Of a DNA stretch of 64,000 nucleotides, positions 40,649 to 49,262 are shown one piece after another. Position numbers and translations under genes: made by a program. Position 1 is the first letter of the stretch. Every line of letters begins with the position of its first letter. Below the pieces are notes generated by a model, which saw only the letters and a list, made by a program, of their open reading frames with translations, was not told where the DNA came from and did no database searches. Source of the stretch: Rhodobacter maris (GTDB taxonomy: Bacteria > Pseudomonadota > Alphaproteobacteria > Rhodobacterales > Rhodobacteraceae); the NCBI RefSeq assembly GCF_900217815.1, contig NZ_OBMT01000007.1, positions 1 to 64,000 on the forward strand. Reading direction: 5' to 3'.

Positions 40649-41587
40649 ATGGACTGGGACGATCTGCGGGTGTTTCTGGCGGTGGCGCGGGCCGAGAGCC
40701 TGTCGGGCGCGGGGCGGGTGCTCAAATGCGATGCGGCCACGGTGGGGCGGCGCGTGGCCCGGCTGGAGGCGGCAATGGGCGCGGCGCTCTTTGCCAAGTC
40801 GCCACAAGGCTATGCGCTCACCGAAGCCGGCGGTCGGCTTTTGCCCCATGCCGAGGCGGCGGAAGCGGCGATGACCGGGGCCGCCGAGGCGCTCGCAGGC
40901 CCGGATGGCTCGCTCACCGGGCAGCTTCGCATTGGCGCGCCCGATGGCTGCGCGAACTATCTTTTGCCGCAGGTTTGCGCCGAGATCTCGGATGCCCATC
41001 CGGGCCTCGAGATCCAGATCGTCGCGCTGCCGCGGGTGTTCAACCTCTCGAAGCGTGAGGCGGATATGGCGATTGCCGTCTCCCCGCCCTCGGCGGGGCG
41101 GCTGACGGTGCAGAAGCTCGTGGATTATCAATTGCATCTGGCGGGGCATGAGGCCTATCTCGCAACCCATCCGACGATCCGCTCCCGCGCCGATCTCTCC
41201 CCCCACCGCATCGTCGGCTACATTCCCGACATGATCTTTGACAAGGAGCTCGACTATTTGGCCGAGACCCGGGCCGAGATGGTGCGGCTCGCCTCGAACT
41301 CGGTTTCGGTGCAGATGCAGATGCTGCGCGCGGGGGCAGGGCTTGGCATCGTGCATGATTTTGCGCTGCCCTTCACGCCGGGTGTGGTGCGGGTGCTGCC
41401 CGATGACATCGCGCTCTCCCGCACCTTCTGGCTCATCCGCCATGCCGATGACCGCCGCTCCGCCCGGCTTGAGCGGCTTGCAACTGCGCTCGGTCGGGGC
41501 ATGCGCCGCGAGGTGGCCCGGCTCGAAGCCCTCGCCAGTACCGGCGCCTTGGCCGCGAGCCCGACCCGTATCTCCGGGGCCGCGTGA
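40649..41587 (+). CDS. LysR-family transcriptional regulator
   Basis: 312 residues. The N-terminal helix-turn-helix is MDWDDLRVFLAVARAESLSGAGRVL..AATVGRRVARLEAAMGAALF (1-60), followed by a LysR substrate-binding domain (about 92-290) with GQLRIGAPDG and GAGLGIVHDFAL. The LAVARAESLSGAGR form is common in alphaproteobacterial LysR proteins next to dehydrogenase genes. It is divergently placed from mmsA, its most likely target; the inducer may be a valine-pathway intermediate. Confidence 0.9.
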   Translation: MDWDDLRVFLAVARAESLSGAGRVLKCDAATVGRRVARLEAAMGAALFAKSPQGYALTEAGGRLLPHAEAAEAAMTGAAEALAGPDGSLTGQLRIGAPDGCANYLLPQVCAEISDAHPGLEIQIVALPRVFNLSKREADMAIAVSPPSAGRLTVQKLVDYQLHLAGHEAYLATHPTIRSRADLSPHRIVGYIPDMIFDKELDYLAETRAEMVRLASNSVSVQMQMLRAGAGLGIVHDFALPFTPGVVRVLPDDIALSRTFWLIRHADDRRSARLERLATALGRGMRREVARLEALASTGALAASPTRISGAA

Positions 41588-41680
41588 CGCTGCGGCGCGG
41601 CGCCAGAGCGCTTGCAAATCCGCCGCGAATCCTGTTGCGTGCCCTCACCCGTTCGTGAAGCGGCGCAGGAGGAGGGAACC

Positions 41681-42175
41681 ATGCGCATCGGCCTTTACCC
41701 CGGCACATTCGATCCGGTGACGCTCGGCCATACCGATATCATCCAGCGTGCGCTGGCGCTGGTTGACCGGCTGGTGATCGGCGTGGCGATCAACCGTGAC
41801 AAGGGGCCGCTCTTTTCGCTCGAGGAGCGGGTCGAGATGTTGCAGGCCGAATGCAAGGGGATCACCGCGCGCTGTGGCGGCGAGATTGTCGTGCATCCGT
41901 TCGAGAACCTGCTGATTGACTGCGCGCGCGATGTCGGGGCGAGCGTGATCATCCGCGGCCTGCGCGCGGTTGCGGATTTCGAATATGAATTCCAGATGGT
42001 TGGCATGAACCGCGCGCTCGACGACAGTATCGAGACGGTGTTCATGATGGCCGATGCGCGCCGTCAGGCGATCGCCTCGAAGCTGGTGAAGGAAATCGCC
42101 CGGCTCGGCGGAGATGTATCGCGTTTCGTGCCGCCCGCGGTCGAGGCGCGGCTGCAGGCGCGGCTGCGGGGCTGA
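41681..42175 (+). CDS. coaD: Phosphopantetheine adenylyltransferase
   Basis: 164 residues. GLYPGTFDPVTLGHTDII with the T/HxGH nucleotidyltransferase motif, VRxx-like VIIRGLRAVADFEYEFQM and SKLVKEIARLGGDVSRFVP are diagnostic of CoaD. It makes dephospho-CoA from 4'-phosphopantetheine and ATP. It has a strong ribosome site (GGAGGAGGGAACC). It is convergent with the alpha/beta-hydrolase-like gene, 21 bp apart. Confidence 0.97.
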   Translation: MRIGLYPGTFDPVTLGHTDIIQRALALVDRLVIGVAINRDKGPLFSLEERVEMLQAECKGITARCGGEIVVHPFENLLIDCARDVGASVIIRGLRAVADFEYEFQMVGMNRALDDSIETVFMMADARRQAIASKLVKEIARLGGDVSRFVPPAVEARLQARLRG

Positions 42176-42196
42176 AGCCCGGGGAGCCGGAGCCGG

Positions 42197-43147
42197 TCAG
42201 GCGCTCTCGCGCCCCGGGGCAAGGGGAGCGGGCAGGGCGATCCCCTGACGGTTAAGTTCTGCCTCAAGCGTGGTCAGCCGGTTGCGAAACCGCGGCCCGC
42301 CGAGCCGGCGGACCACATTGCGGCACAAGATCGCCTCAAGCCAGGGGCGCCCGGCGTTGCCGAGCGCATTTGAAAGGTTGCGCAGATAACGCACCGTGGC
42401 GCGACGCGCACGATAAAGGCGCCAGAACTCCGCCTCGTCCAGCGCGCCCGCGCAGGCCTGAGCCAGCATCGGCTCAAGTACATCCATCTCTGTAAGCACC
42501 GCCTCCGCGGCACTGCCAAGCCCGCGGCAGGGGAGCAGGGCAACTTGCGGGCGGGCCATCAGCGCCGCATGCATCGCGTCGAGCCTCTCGTTCGGGTCAT
42601 AGATCACGAAGCCCTGGGCCGCGGCATCGAGCATGTCGGGCGCATAGCCGTAGCGCTTGGTGAAATCGAGACGGCGCTTGCGGCGGAAGCGGTCGTCCCA
42701 GCCGGCACGGCGCGCCTCAAGCGTGGCCTGTGGGGCGATCATCACCACTGTTGCGCCGGGCGCGGCAACCGAATAGGCGGCGGCCGCATAGCCGCAGGCC
42801 CCGGCGCCATAAAACACCACCCGGTCGAAATCCTCGAAGAAGGCCTCGTCGACGAGCCGGTCGAAATAGGCATAGACCGTGGCGTCGCGAAACCAGCTGT
42901 CGTCATCTGCGATCAGGGTCAGGCTGGAATACTTCGCCGTCCTTGTCAGGGTGAAGCCGAAGGGGCGCTGGTCATCGGTGCTCGCGCGGATCGCGGCGCG
43001 GGTCTCGAAAGTGACGAGCAAAACCGGGCCGCGATCGGCAAAGAGCGCAGCATGGGACACACCGAGCGGCTCGAAATAGCCCTCCTGCTCGCCCAATTCT
43101 TCAAGCTGCGCCCGCCAGGCGTTGTCGTCGAGATCCCGCATCACCAT
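42197..43147 (-). CDS. Alpha/beta-hydrolase-like protein lacking an apparent catalytic triad
   Basis: 316 residues, clearly related over about residues 60-260 to the protein at 47786-49156. Shared blocks are RPFGFTLT, FDRVVFYGAGACGY, YDPNERLDAMHA and GALDEAEFWRLYRARRATVRYLRNL. Where the relative has G-A-S-M-G-G-Y (nucleophile elbow) this one has G-A-G-A-C-G-Y, and where the relative has LLGHRLGSS this has LLPCRGLGSA, so both Ser and His are gone and only the Asp (184) remains. It may be a pseudo-enzyme or binding subunit for glycan assembly. It lies downstream of a glycosyltransferase gene on the same strand; the 188-bp gap before it shows no clear motif. Confidence 0.65.
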   Translation of the reverse strand: MVMRDLDDNAWRAQLEELGEQEGYFEPLGVSHAALFADRGPVLLVTFETRAAIRASTDDQRPFGFTLTRTAKYSSLTLIADDDSWFRDATVYAYFDRLVDEAFFEDFDRVVFYGAGACGYAAAAYSVAAPGATVVMIAPQATLEARRAGWDDRFRRKRRLDFTKRYGYAPDMLDAAAQGFVIYDPNERLDAMHAALMARPQVALLPCRGLGSAAEAVLTEMDVLEPMLAQACAGALDEAEFWRLYRARRATVRYLRNLSNALGNAGRPWLEAILCRNVVRRLGGPRFRNRLTTLEAELNRQGIALPAPLAPGRESA

Positions 43148-43335
43148 TCTTAATGTTCCCGCACCCTTCAGGCCATCGCCTGACGCATCGCGCCAGAGTG
43201 GCTCCCCGGAGTTAACGTAACACTCACCGCCGCCCTCGAAAATCCATGATCAATGCAGAAAATCGCTAGATTGTAAGCGGTTCCGCGCCGGTAATCGCAG
43301 GAGAGAAAGATTGTTTCCGCCTCCGTGCTGATCGC

Positions 43336-44397
43336 TCAGGCATGCGGATCCTGCGGGACGGGGCGGGCCGCCGCCGCCAGTGCGAGAGCGCGCATCCTCG
43401 CGGCGAGCGGTGGCGGCAGCGGGCGCGAGGGCGGGGTCAGCATCAACCGCCCGAAGAGCGCGCGGAACGGTTCGTCGCGCATCAGCTCGACAAGCCGTGC
43501 CCGCCGCCAGGCGACGGCGGCATGGTGCAGCCTCTCGAGCAAGGGATCGGCACGCAACTTGGCCATTCCCGCCGCTGTGGCGGTCGCGTAACGGGCAATC
43601 GAGCGGTCTTCCTCCGTGCAGAAATTACGCTCGACCCAGTAGCTGATGTCGAAGGCGGAGGCCTCGCGGTTGGCCCGGCCGCGGTCGCATTTGAGGACGT
43701 AGCTCTGCATCGCGCCGAGCGCATAATGGTTGAGCTGCACCAGCCCCCAGGGGGTCTCGCCCAGCGGCGTGAAAAGTCCCTGCCTGCGATAGCGTTCGGG
43801 CAGGCTCCGCCCCGATCCGTCGACCCAGCGTATGGCCTCCATACGCGCTTCGACCGGTGCCCGGGGCCGGTGCACGCCAAGCTTCCGATAGGCGCCGGTG
43901 TTGCGAAAGAGCGTCTTGAACAGGCTCGCCCGCCAGGGCCAGAGCATCCCGGGCGGCGCGGCACGGGAGAATTGCTCGGTCACCGGGCGGTCGACGTAAT
44001 CGACCAGGCCGCCATTGCCGAACATCCGCCAGGTGAGCGCAATCGCATCGGCCTCGGGGAGCGCGGCGAGAAGTGCTCCCAGCGTGCCGTCGCCCACATG
44101 AATATTGACGAATTCGTCGATGTCGAAGACCAGCACCCAATCGGCCGCGGCCAGAAGGGGGTGCCGCTCGGCGGTTTTCAGCGCGGCCCATTGCGGGCCT
44201 TCGGACCAGGGGCCGGGGTTGCGCAGATGGGTGAGCTGCCCGAGGTCCTGCAGCCGGTCCAGCATTGCATCGGTGCCATCCGAGCAATCGTTCGAAAACA
44301 CAAGGAAATCGGTAAAGCCCACGGCGCGGTGATGGGCGAGCCATTCCAGAAGAAAGGCCGCCTCGTTCTTCACGGTCAGGATCGCAAGCGCCCGCAT
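43336..44397 (-). CDS. GT2-type glycosyltransferase (Glyco_tranf_2_4 group)
   Basis: 353 residues. The N-terminal LTVKNEAAFLLEWLAHHRAVGFTDFLVFSNDCSDGTDAML is the signature of this GT-A group, with the metal-binding DxD in VFDIDEFVNI (Asp92, Asp94). The second half holds FKTLFRNTGAYRKLGVHRP and QLNHYALGAMQSYVLKCDRGRAN, shared closely with the neighbouring 784-residue protein. It has no membrane segment. It probably adds a sugar to a surface glycan; donor and acceptor are unknown. It follows the larger glycosyltransferase gene by 26 bp, in one operon. Confidence 0.85.
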   Translation of the reverse strand: MRALAILTVKNEAAFLLEWLAHHRAVGFTDFLVFSNDCSDGTDAMLDRLQDLGQLTHLRNPGPWSEGPQWAALKTAERHPLLAAADWVLVFDIDEFVNIHVGDGTLGALLAALPEADAIALTWRMFGNGGLVDYVDRPVTEQFSRAAPPGMLWPWRASLFKTLFRNTGAYRKLGVHRPRAPVEARMEAIRWVDGSGRSLPERYRRQGLFTPLGETPWGLVQLNHYALGAMQSYVLKCDRGRANREASAFDISYWVERNFCTEEDRSIARYATATAAGMAKLRADPLLERLHHAAVAWRRARLVELMRDEPFRALFGRLMLTPPSRPLPPPLAARMRALALAAAARPVPQDPHA

Positions 44398-44423
44398 TGC
44401 TCAGGCCCCGCGCAGGAGCGGCC

Positions 44424-46778
44424 TCAATGCTCTGCCTCCCCTTCATGCGTGACGGTGAAGAAGAAATCGGGCGGCAGTTCGCGCAGGTGCAGGTCTTCGG
44501 GCACCACGCCGGGCCCCGCGTTGAACACCGCCGAGCCAAAGTGATGCAGCATCCGCGAGAGCTTCTCGAACCGCTCCGAGCAGAGCTCACCGTAGAACTT
44601 CTCGTAATTCTCGGTGGCGCGGAGTTCGGCAATCTTGGTCCGATGCGCGGCAACCGAAACGTCATGCGCGGCCCGGATCTCGGGGTCGGCCATCAGCCGG
44701 TCCCATTCGGCGCGGAGCCGCGGCAGCATGCGCTGGATCGAGCGCTCCTCGACCGCGTTATGGTTCATGCGGAACCAGTAGTTCAGCCCCTGATCGCGGT
44801 CGACATGGTTCACCCGGCCGCGGTCGCGCTTGACAAGGAAGCTCTCGGCCGAGCGCACGGCGTAATGGTTGAGCTGCACCCAATCGTAGCCATAGGTCTC
44901 GAGCGTCGAGCGCCAGCCATTGCGGAACATCTCCTTCGGCATCGGCTGGCCCGAGCCGTTGAGCCATTTGACCTGATCCCAGAGATCGGGGATCAGCCCC
45001 TTGGGGCGGTGCACGCCGAGCTTTTTGTAAATGTCGATCGTGCGGAAAAGCGTCTTGAAGCCCCAGGCCTGATGCGGCTTGCGCACGATTTCCGGCGCAC
45101 AGGCGGTGAACTGCTCGATCAGGAACTTGTCTTCATACTCATGCACATCGGCATTGCCAAAGAGCCGCCAGGTGAGCGAGATCATGTTGGCCTCGCCCAT
45201 CGCTTCGTAAAGCGCCTTGAGCGTGCCATCGCCGATCTTGATGTCGATGAACTCGTCGACATCCATGCAGATCGCCCAGCCCGCATTCTGGATCAGCGGC
45301 TCCGCTTCGGCCGCCTGAAGCGCCGCATGCTGGGGCGGCAGATCCATGGTGCGAAACGGGTTTTCGCGGTGCTGGCAGATCCCCTTGCGCTCCAGAAGGT
45401 CGAGCATCGCATCGGTGCCGTCGGTACAGTCGTTAGTATAGATCAGGAAATCCTCGACGCCGATGGCGCGGTGATAGGCGATCCATTCGAGGATGAAGGG
45501 GCCTTCGTTCTTCATCGTGGTGACGATGCAGGTGCGCCCGGCATCCAGCGCGCGTGTGGGGGCGGGCTTGGGGGCCGAAACGGGCGGACGGATCGGCTTG
45601 GCGCCCCAGACCTGCGTGGCGAGCTCCAGAAGCTGCGCATCCTCGATCAGCGAGGTCTTGGGGGCAAGCTCCGAGGCGGCGCGACCCGGCACCCGGATCC
45701 CCATTGCGCGCCAGAACGGAAAGATGCTCTGCGGGTCGGGCTTGGCATAGGCCACGCGGATCGCCCGCCAGGTCGCCTCAAGCCCGGCCTTTGCGGGCGC
45801 AACGCCCCAGCGCGCAATACCGCGGCGGGCATCGAACTGGCGGCAGATATGATCGGAGAACCGCTCGGGCTGGCCGTTGCGCACCCGCCAGGGGTAGATC
45901 CGGCGGCCCACAAGCAGCACCACGCCCGATTGCGCCGCCACGCAGGCATCAAAGGCCGAGGGGGCGCCATGCGGGCGGGGGCTGAGAAGGTCTGTCACAT
46001 CAAGAGTGAGCACGGCCCGAGCATCTGCGAGAAAGCGCCATTTGACCGTCTCGAACACGAGGCCTTGCCCGAGCGGCGCGCGCCAGGGGTCGGGGGCGGG
46101 CACTTCCATCCGGTCCTTGCCCGGCGCATCGGGCGCGAGGAACGGGTGGCTCTCGGGGCCGAGGCCGGGTTTGCCCAGCGGCAGGGGAGAGGTGAGCACG
46201 GCGACGGTTATGGTGAGTTCGCGCGCTTCCAACCCTGCGGCGATGGCCTGTGCGAGATCCGCGCCGCGCAGCGCCGGGCTCTCGGGCGGGGCGCGGTCGA
46301 GTACCACCGCAGCGGTGGCGCCATGATAGTCGTGATGCCACGAGAGCCAGTCCACCAGCGTTTCGGCACTCTCTTCGAGCCGCTGACCGAAAAGGCAATT
46401 CTGCCCGGCAAAGGCCGCACGCTCGGGCGTGGCGGGGGAGAGCGAAACAATCTGCACCGCAGGCTTGGTGTCCGGCATGGCCGGGTCCGGCGCGGAGGGC
46501 GCAAGCGCGATGCTCAGCGGCCCTTCGAGCGGGGCGCGCGCCACCACCATAACGCCGCCCGAGACCTCGCGCCGCTCCAGTACCTCGACGCAGCCCTCGG
46601 GCTGATCGGGCAGCTGTGCGGCACTGGCGGGTCCGGCAAGGAAAAGCCTGAGCTGACGCAGGGCACCAGCTCCCGCCTCGGCCGGTTCCTCCCATTCGAG
46701 CGCGTCGAGCATCGCCGGCGCTTGCGCATCCGAACCGGCCATCTCCCGCGCGAAGATCGCGCCACTCGCCTGTGCCAT
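44424..46778 (-). CDS. Large glycosyltransferase with degenerate N-terminal GT-like half
   Basis: 784 residues. The C-terminal part (about 415-784) is a Glyco_tranf_2_4 domain: IVTTMKNEGPFILEWIAYHRAIGVEDFLIYTNDCTDGTDAML, MDVDEF (Asp506, Asp508) and QLNHYAVRSAESFLVKRDRGR. The N-terminal part (about 110-330) has faint copies of the same layout: ETLVDWLSWHHDYHGATAAVVL and RAVLTLDVTDLLSP, where DVTD stands in the DxD position. It looks like a tandem GT with one worn domain, possibly used for acceptor binding. The start at 46778 follows GAGGGCGG. It is first gene of a leftward operon and divergent from the GT32-like gene. Confidence 0.78.
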   Translation of the reverse strand: MAQASGAIFAREMAGSDAQAPAMLDALEWEEPAEAGAGALRQLRLFLAGPASAAQLPDQPEGCVEVLERREVSGGVMVVARAPLEGPLSIALAPSAPDPAMPDTKPAVQIVSLSPATPERAAFAGQNCLFGQRLEESAETLVDWLSWHHDYHGATAAVVLDRAPPESPALRGADLAQAIAAGLEARELTITVAVLTSPLPLGKPGLGPESHPFLAPDAPGKDRMEVPAPDPWRAPLGQGLVFETVKWRFLADARAVLTLDVTDLLSPRPHGAPSAFDACVAAQSGVVLLVGRRIYPWRVRNGQPERFSDHICRQFDARRGIARWGVAPAKAGLEATWRAIRVAYAKPDPQSIFPFWRAMGIRVPGRAASELAPKTSLIEDAQLLELATQVWGAKPIRPPVSAPKPAPTRALDAGRTCIVTTMKNEGPFILEWIAYHRAIGVEDFLIYTNDCTDGTDAMLDLLERKGICQHRENPFRTMDLPPQHAALQAAEAEPLIQNAGWAICMDVDEFIDIKIGDGTLKALYEAMGEANMISLTWRLFGNADVHEYEDKFLIEQFTACAPEIVRKPHQAWGFKTLFRTIDIYKKLGVHRPKGLIPDLWDQVKWLNGSGQPMPKEMFRNGWRSTLETYGYDWVQLNHYAVRSAESFLVKRDRGRVNHVDRDQGLNYWFRMNHNAVEERSIQRMLPRLRAEWDRLMADPEIRAAHDVSVAAHRTKIAELRATENYEKFYGELCSERFEKLSRMLHHFGSAVFNAGPGVVPEDLHLRELPPDFFFTVTHEGEAEH

Positions 46779-46923
46779 TCCGCCCTCTCGTTTCGGTCTT
46801 CCTAACACAGCCCCGCGACAAGGCAAACGCGCACGGGCGCCGAAAACCGTTGGCAGGCTTCCGGCTTTCTGAATAGATGCCGGAAAACGAAGCATTTGGC
46901 GAAGCACCGAGGAGAGGCGCGCC

Positions 46924-47784
46924 ATGGCGCATGACTATCAGATCGCGGCTCTGTGGATCGGAGGGTCGTTGAGCTACCTCGAGCAGCTCTGCCTGAAATC
47001 CTTTCTCGATGTCGGTCATCACGTGAAGCTTTATTCCTATGAGCCGATCGACAATGCCCCCGAGGGCTGCGAGATGGCCGATGCCAATGAGGTGCTGTCG
47101 CAGGAGAACTTTTTGCGCCACGGCCGCACCAACAGCCCGGCGCTGCATTCGGATCTGTTTCGCTATCATCTGCTCGCCAAGAACGACCGCACGATCTGGG
47201 CGGATACCGATGCCTATTGCGTAAAACCCTTCGAGACCGAGACCGGGCATTTTTACGCCTGGGAGAGCGCCGAGGGGATCAACGGCGGCGTGCTGGGCCT
47301 GCCGCCAGACAGCGAAACCCTGCAGGCGCTGCTCGGTTTCACCTCTGACGAATATGCGATCCCGAGCTGGTATGGCGACGAGTATCAGCGCGAGCTTGAG
47401 GAAAAGAAGGCCGCCGGTGAGCCGGTTCATGCCGGCGAGATGCCTTGGGGGGTCTGGGGGCCGCATGCGATCACGCATTTTCTCAAAACCACCGGAGAGG
47501 TGCGCCATGCGATGCCGATCTGGACGCTTTACCCCTTTGAATATGCTGATCGCGCGCTCATGCTGCGCCCCGGCTACGAGTGGAAAAGCCATATCAAGCC
47601 CGACACTTATTCGATCCATTTCTACGGGCGGCGGATGCGCGCACGGCTGATCGAGAAATTTGACGGCGTGCCGCGGCCGCGCTCGATGGTGGGGCGACTT
47701 CTGAAGAAACACGGCATCGACCCCGCGCTTGCGCCGCTCAGACTGCCCGCAGGCGCCGCGCCCGAGACCGACGCGGAGGAATGA
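46924..47784 (+). CDS. GT32-like (DxD sugar-binding) glycosyltransferase
   Basis: 286 residues. LHSDLFRYHLLAKNDRTIWADTDAYCV (residues about 74-100) is the Gly_transf_sug pattern SDxxRxxLL..G...DxD, with Asp94-Thr-Asp96 as the metal/nucleotide-sugar ligand. EMPWGVWGPHAITHFL and HFYGRRMRARLI complete the domain. It has no membrane segment. Probably a cytoplasmic-face glycosyltransferase for a surface polysaccharide. The start follows AGGAGAGGCGCGCC. The following alpha/beta-hydrolase-like gene starts two bases after this stop. Confidence 0.82.
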   Translation: MAHDYQIAALWIGGSLSYLEQLCLKSFLDVGHHVKLYSYEPIDNAPEGCEMADANEVLSQENFLRHGRTNSPALHSDLFRYHLLAKNDRTIWADTDAYCVKPFETETGHFYAWESAEGINGGVLGLPPDSETLQALLGFTSDEYAIPSWYGDEYQRELEEKKAAGEPVHAGEMPWGVWGPHAITHFLKTTGEVRHAMPIWTLYPFEYADRALMLRPGYEWKSHIKPDTYSIHFYGRRMRARLIEKFDGVPRPRSMVGRLLKKHGIDPALAPLRLPAGAAPETDAEE

Positions 47785-47785
47785 G

Positions 47786-49156
47786 GTGAGCGCAGGCGCC
47801 GGGATCGCCGCTCTGGCGGGGCTTGAGCGGGTCGCCACAGTGGCGGATCTGGGCGGTGGCGCCCTCGATCAGGTGATCGCGGCGCATGATCTGTGGGAAT
47901 GCGACATCGCGCTGATCGACATGGCGGCGGATGGCCGCTGGCCCGCGGCGCCGTCGGACTGGGTCGTGCCCTACCGTGCCGCGCTTGAAGCGGCGGGGAT
48001 CGCCCCCGGGCGGGTGCGCGTGTGGCGCGATCTGCGCGATCTGCGCCCGGTCGATCTGATTTTCAACCTTGCGGGCTGGGGCGACCGGCACAAGATCAAG
48101 CATCTGGCCCCGGTGCTTGGTGCGGCCCTTCATGCCGAAAGCCGGATGGTTCTCGACATCCGCAAGGGCACCGGCAGCTTTCCTTTCCTGAAGGAACTTG
48201 GCGAGACCGAGATCCTGGCCGAGCTTGGCCCGCGCGATGGCAAGCAGGTGCGGCGCGTCCGCTTCACCCCGGCGCCGCCCGCGCCGCAGGCCACCGATCA
48301 CGGCTGGGGGAAAATCGCGCGCGGCCTCGCCGGGCCCGAAGGCTTCTATACCGGGAACAGTACGCATAGTTTCCTTTACATTCCGCGCGGGAAAACCCTC
48401 GTCGTCAGCTTCGACAACCTCGACATTGCGATGACAAAGCGCGAGGACCGGCGCCCCTGGGGGTTCGAGTTCATCGAAAAACAGGGGTGGTCGATGCTTG
48501 GCGTGATGGCGGGCGGCTGGACCTGGTATCGCGACCGCTGGGTGAGCGATGAATTTGACCGGCTCGCGGCAGAGGGCTTTTTCGCGCAGTTCGAGCGCGT
48601 GGTTTTTTACGGTGCCTCGATGGGGGGCTATGCCGCCTGTGCCTTCTCGGGCGCTTGTCCAGGGGCCGATGTGGTGGCGATCTCGCCGCAATCGACGGTG
48701 GATCGCGCCGTCGTCCCCTTTGAGATGCGCTACAAGGTGGTGTGGGACGCCGATTTCTCTGGCAAATACGGTGATGCGGCCCGGGTCTCAAGCGCGGCGC
48801 GGCGGATCTTCTTGCTCTATGACCCTTATGAGCCGCTTGATGCAGGTCATGCCAACCGCTTTACCGCCCCCAATGTGATGAAGCTGCGGGCGCCGCTTCT
48901 GGGCCACCGGCTCGGCTCCTCGCTGAGCCAGATGGGGATCCTGAGCCCGATCATTCTTGCGGCACTTGCCGGCACGCTCACCGAGGCGGAATTTTACCGC
49001 CGCCTGCGCGCGCGGCGCGATTTTGCCCGCTATCATCGCGAGCTTTTTGACCGTGCGGTGCAAAAGGGGCATCTGAAACTCGCACGGCGATTCGGCGCCT
49101 GGGTGCTCAAACGCGGCGACAACCGGGCGATCCGGCTCGCCTTGCAAAAGCTCTAG
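47786..49156 (+). CDS. Alpha/beta-hydrolase-like protein with intact Ser-Asp-His pattern
   Basis: 456 residues from a GTG start with GGAGG six to seven bases upstream; it begins one base after the preceding stop. Residues 1-190 are a separate domain I cannot name. Residues about 205-420 look like an alpha/beta-hydrolase: VVFYGASMGGYAACAF (Ser278 in G-A-S-M-G), LLYDPYEPLD (Asp346) and LLGHRLGSS (His374). The C-terminus (TEAEFYRRLRARRDFARYH) is shared with the protein at 42197-43147. Such proteins are sometimes labelled as PAPS-reductase-like, which I do not support. It might attach, trim or esterify a glycan made by the neighbouring transferases. Confidence 0.65.
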   Translation: MSAGAGIAALAGLERVATVADLGGGALDQVIAAHDLWECDIALIDMAADGRWPAAPSDWVVPYRAALEAAGIAPGRVRVWRDLRDLRPVDLIFNLAGWGDRHKIKHLAPVLGAALHAESRMVLDIRKGTGSFPFLKELGETEILAELGPRDGKQVRRVRFTPAPPAPQATDHGWGKIARGLAGPEGFYTGNSTHSFLYIPRGKTLVVSFDNLDIAMTKREDRRPWGFEFIEKQGWSMLGVMAGGWTWYRDRWVSDEFDRLAAEGFFAQFERVVFYGASMGGYAACAFSGACPGADVVAISPQSTVDRAVVPFEMRYKVVWDADFSGKYGDAARVSSAARRIFLLYDPYEPLDAGHANRFTAPNVMKLRAPLLGHRLGSSLSQMGILSPIILAALAGTLTEAEFYRRLRARRDFARYHRELFDRAVQKGHLKLARRFGAWVLKRGDNRAIRLALQKL

Positions 49157-49262
49157 GCGCTGGCCGCAAGCTTGCGCCCTGCCGCGCGCTTTGGCGCCTG
49201 TGCCCCTCTTGCTCCAACCGGCGTCGGGCTGTAGAGAAACCCGAACCCAAGGAGGAGCTTTC

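Noticed and set aside
43148-43335. A promoter or small gene in the 188-bp gap upstream of the 42197-43147 gene
   Set aside because: A GGAGAGAAAG stretch and a TGATCA are present but no frame of useful length or clear -35/-10 pair follows.
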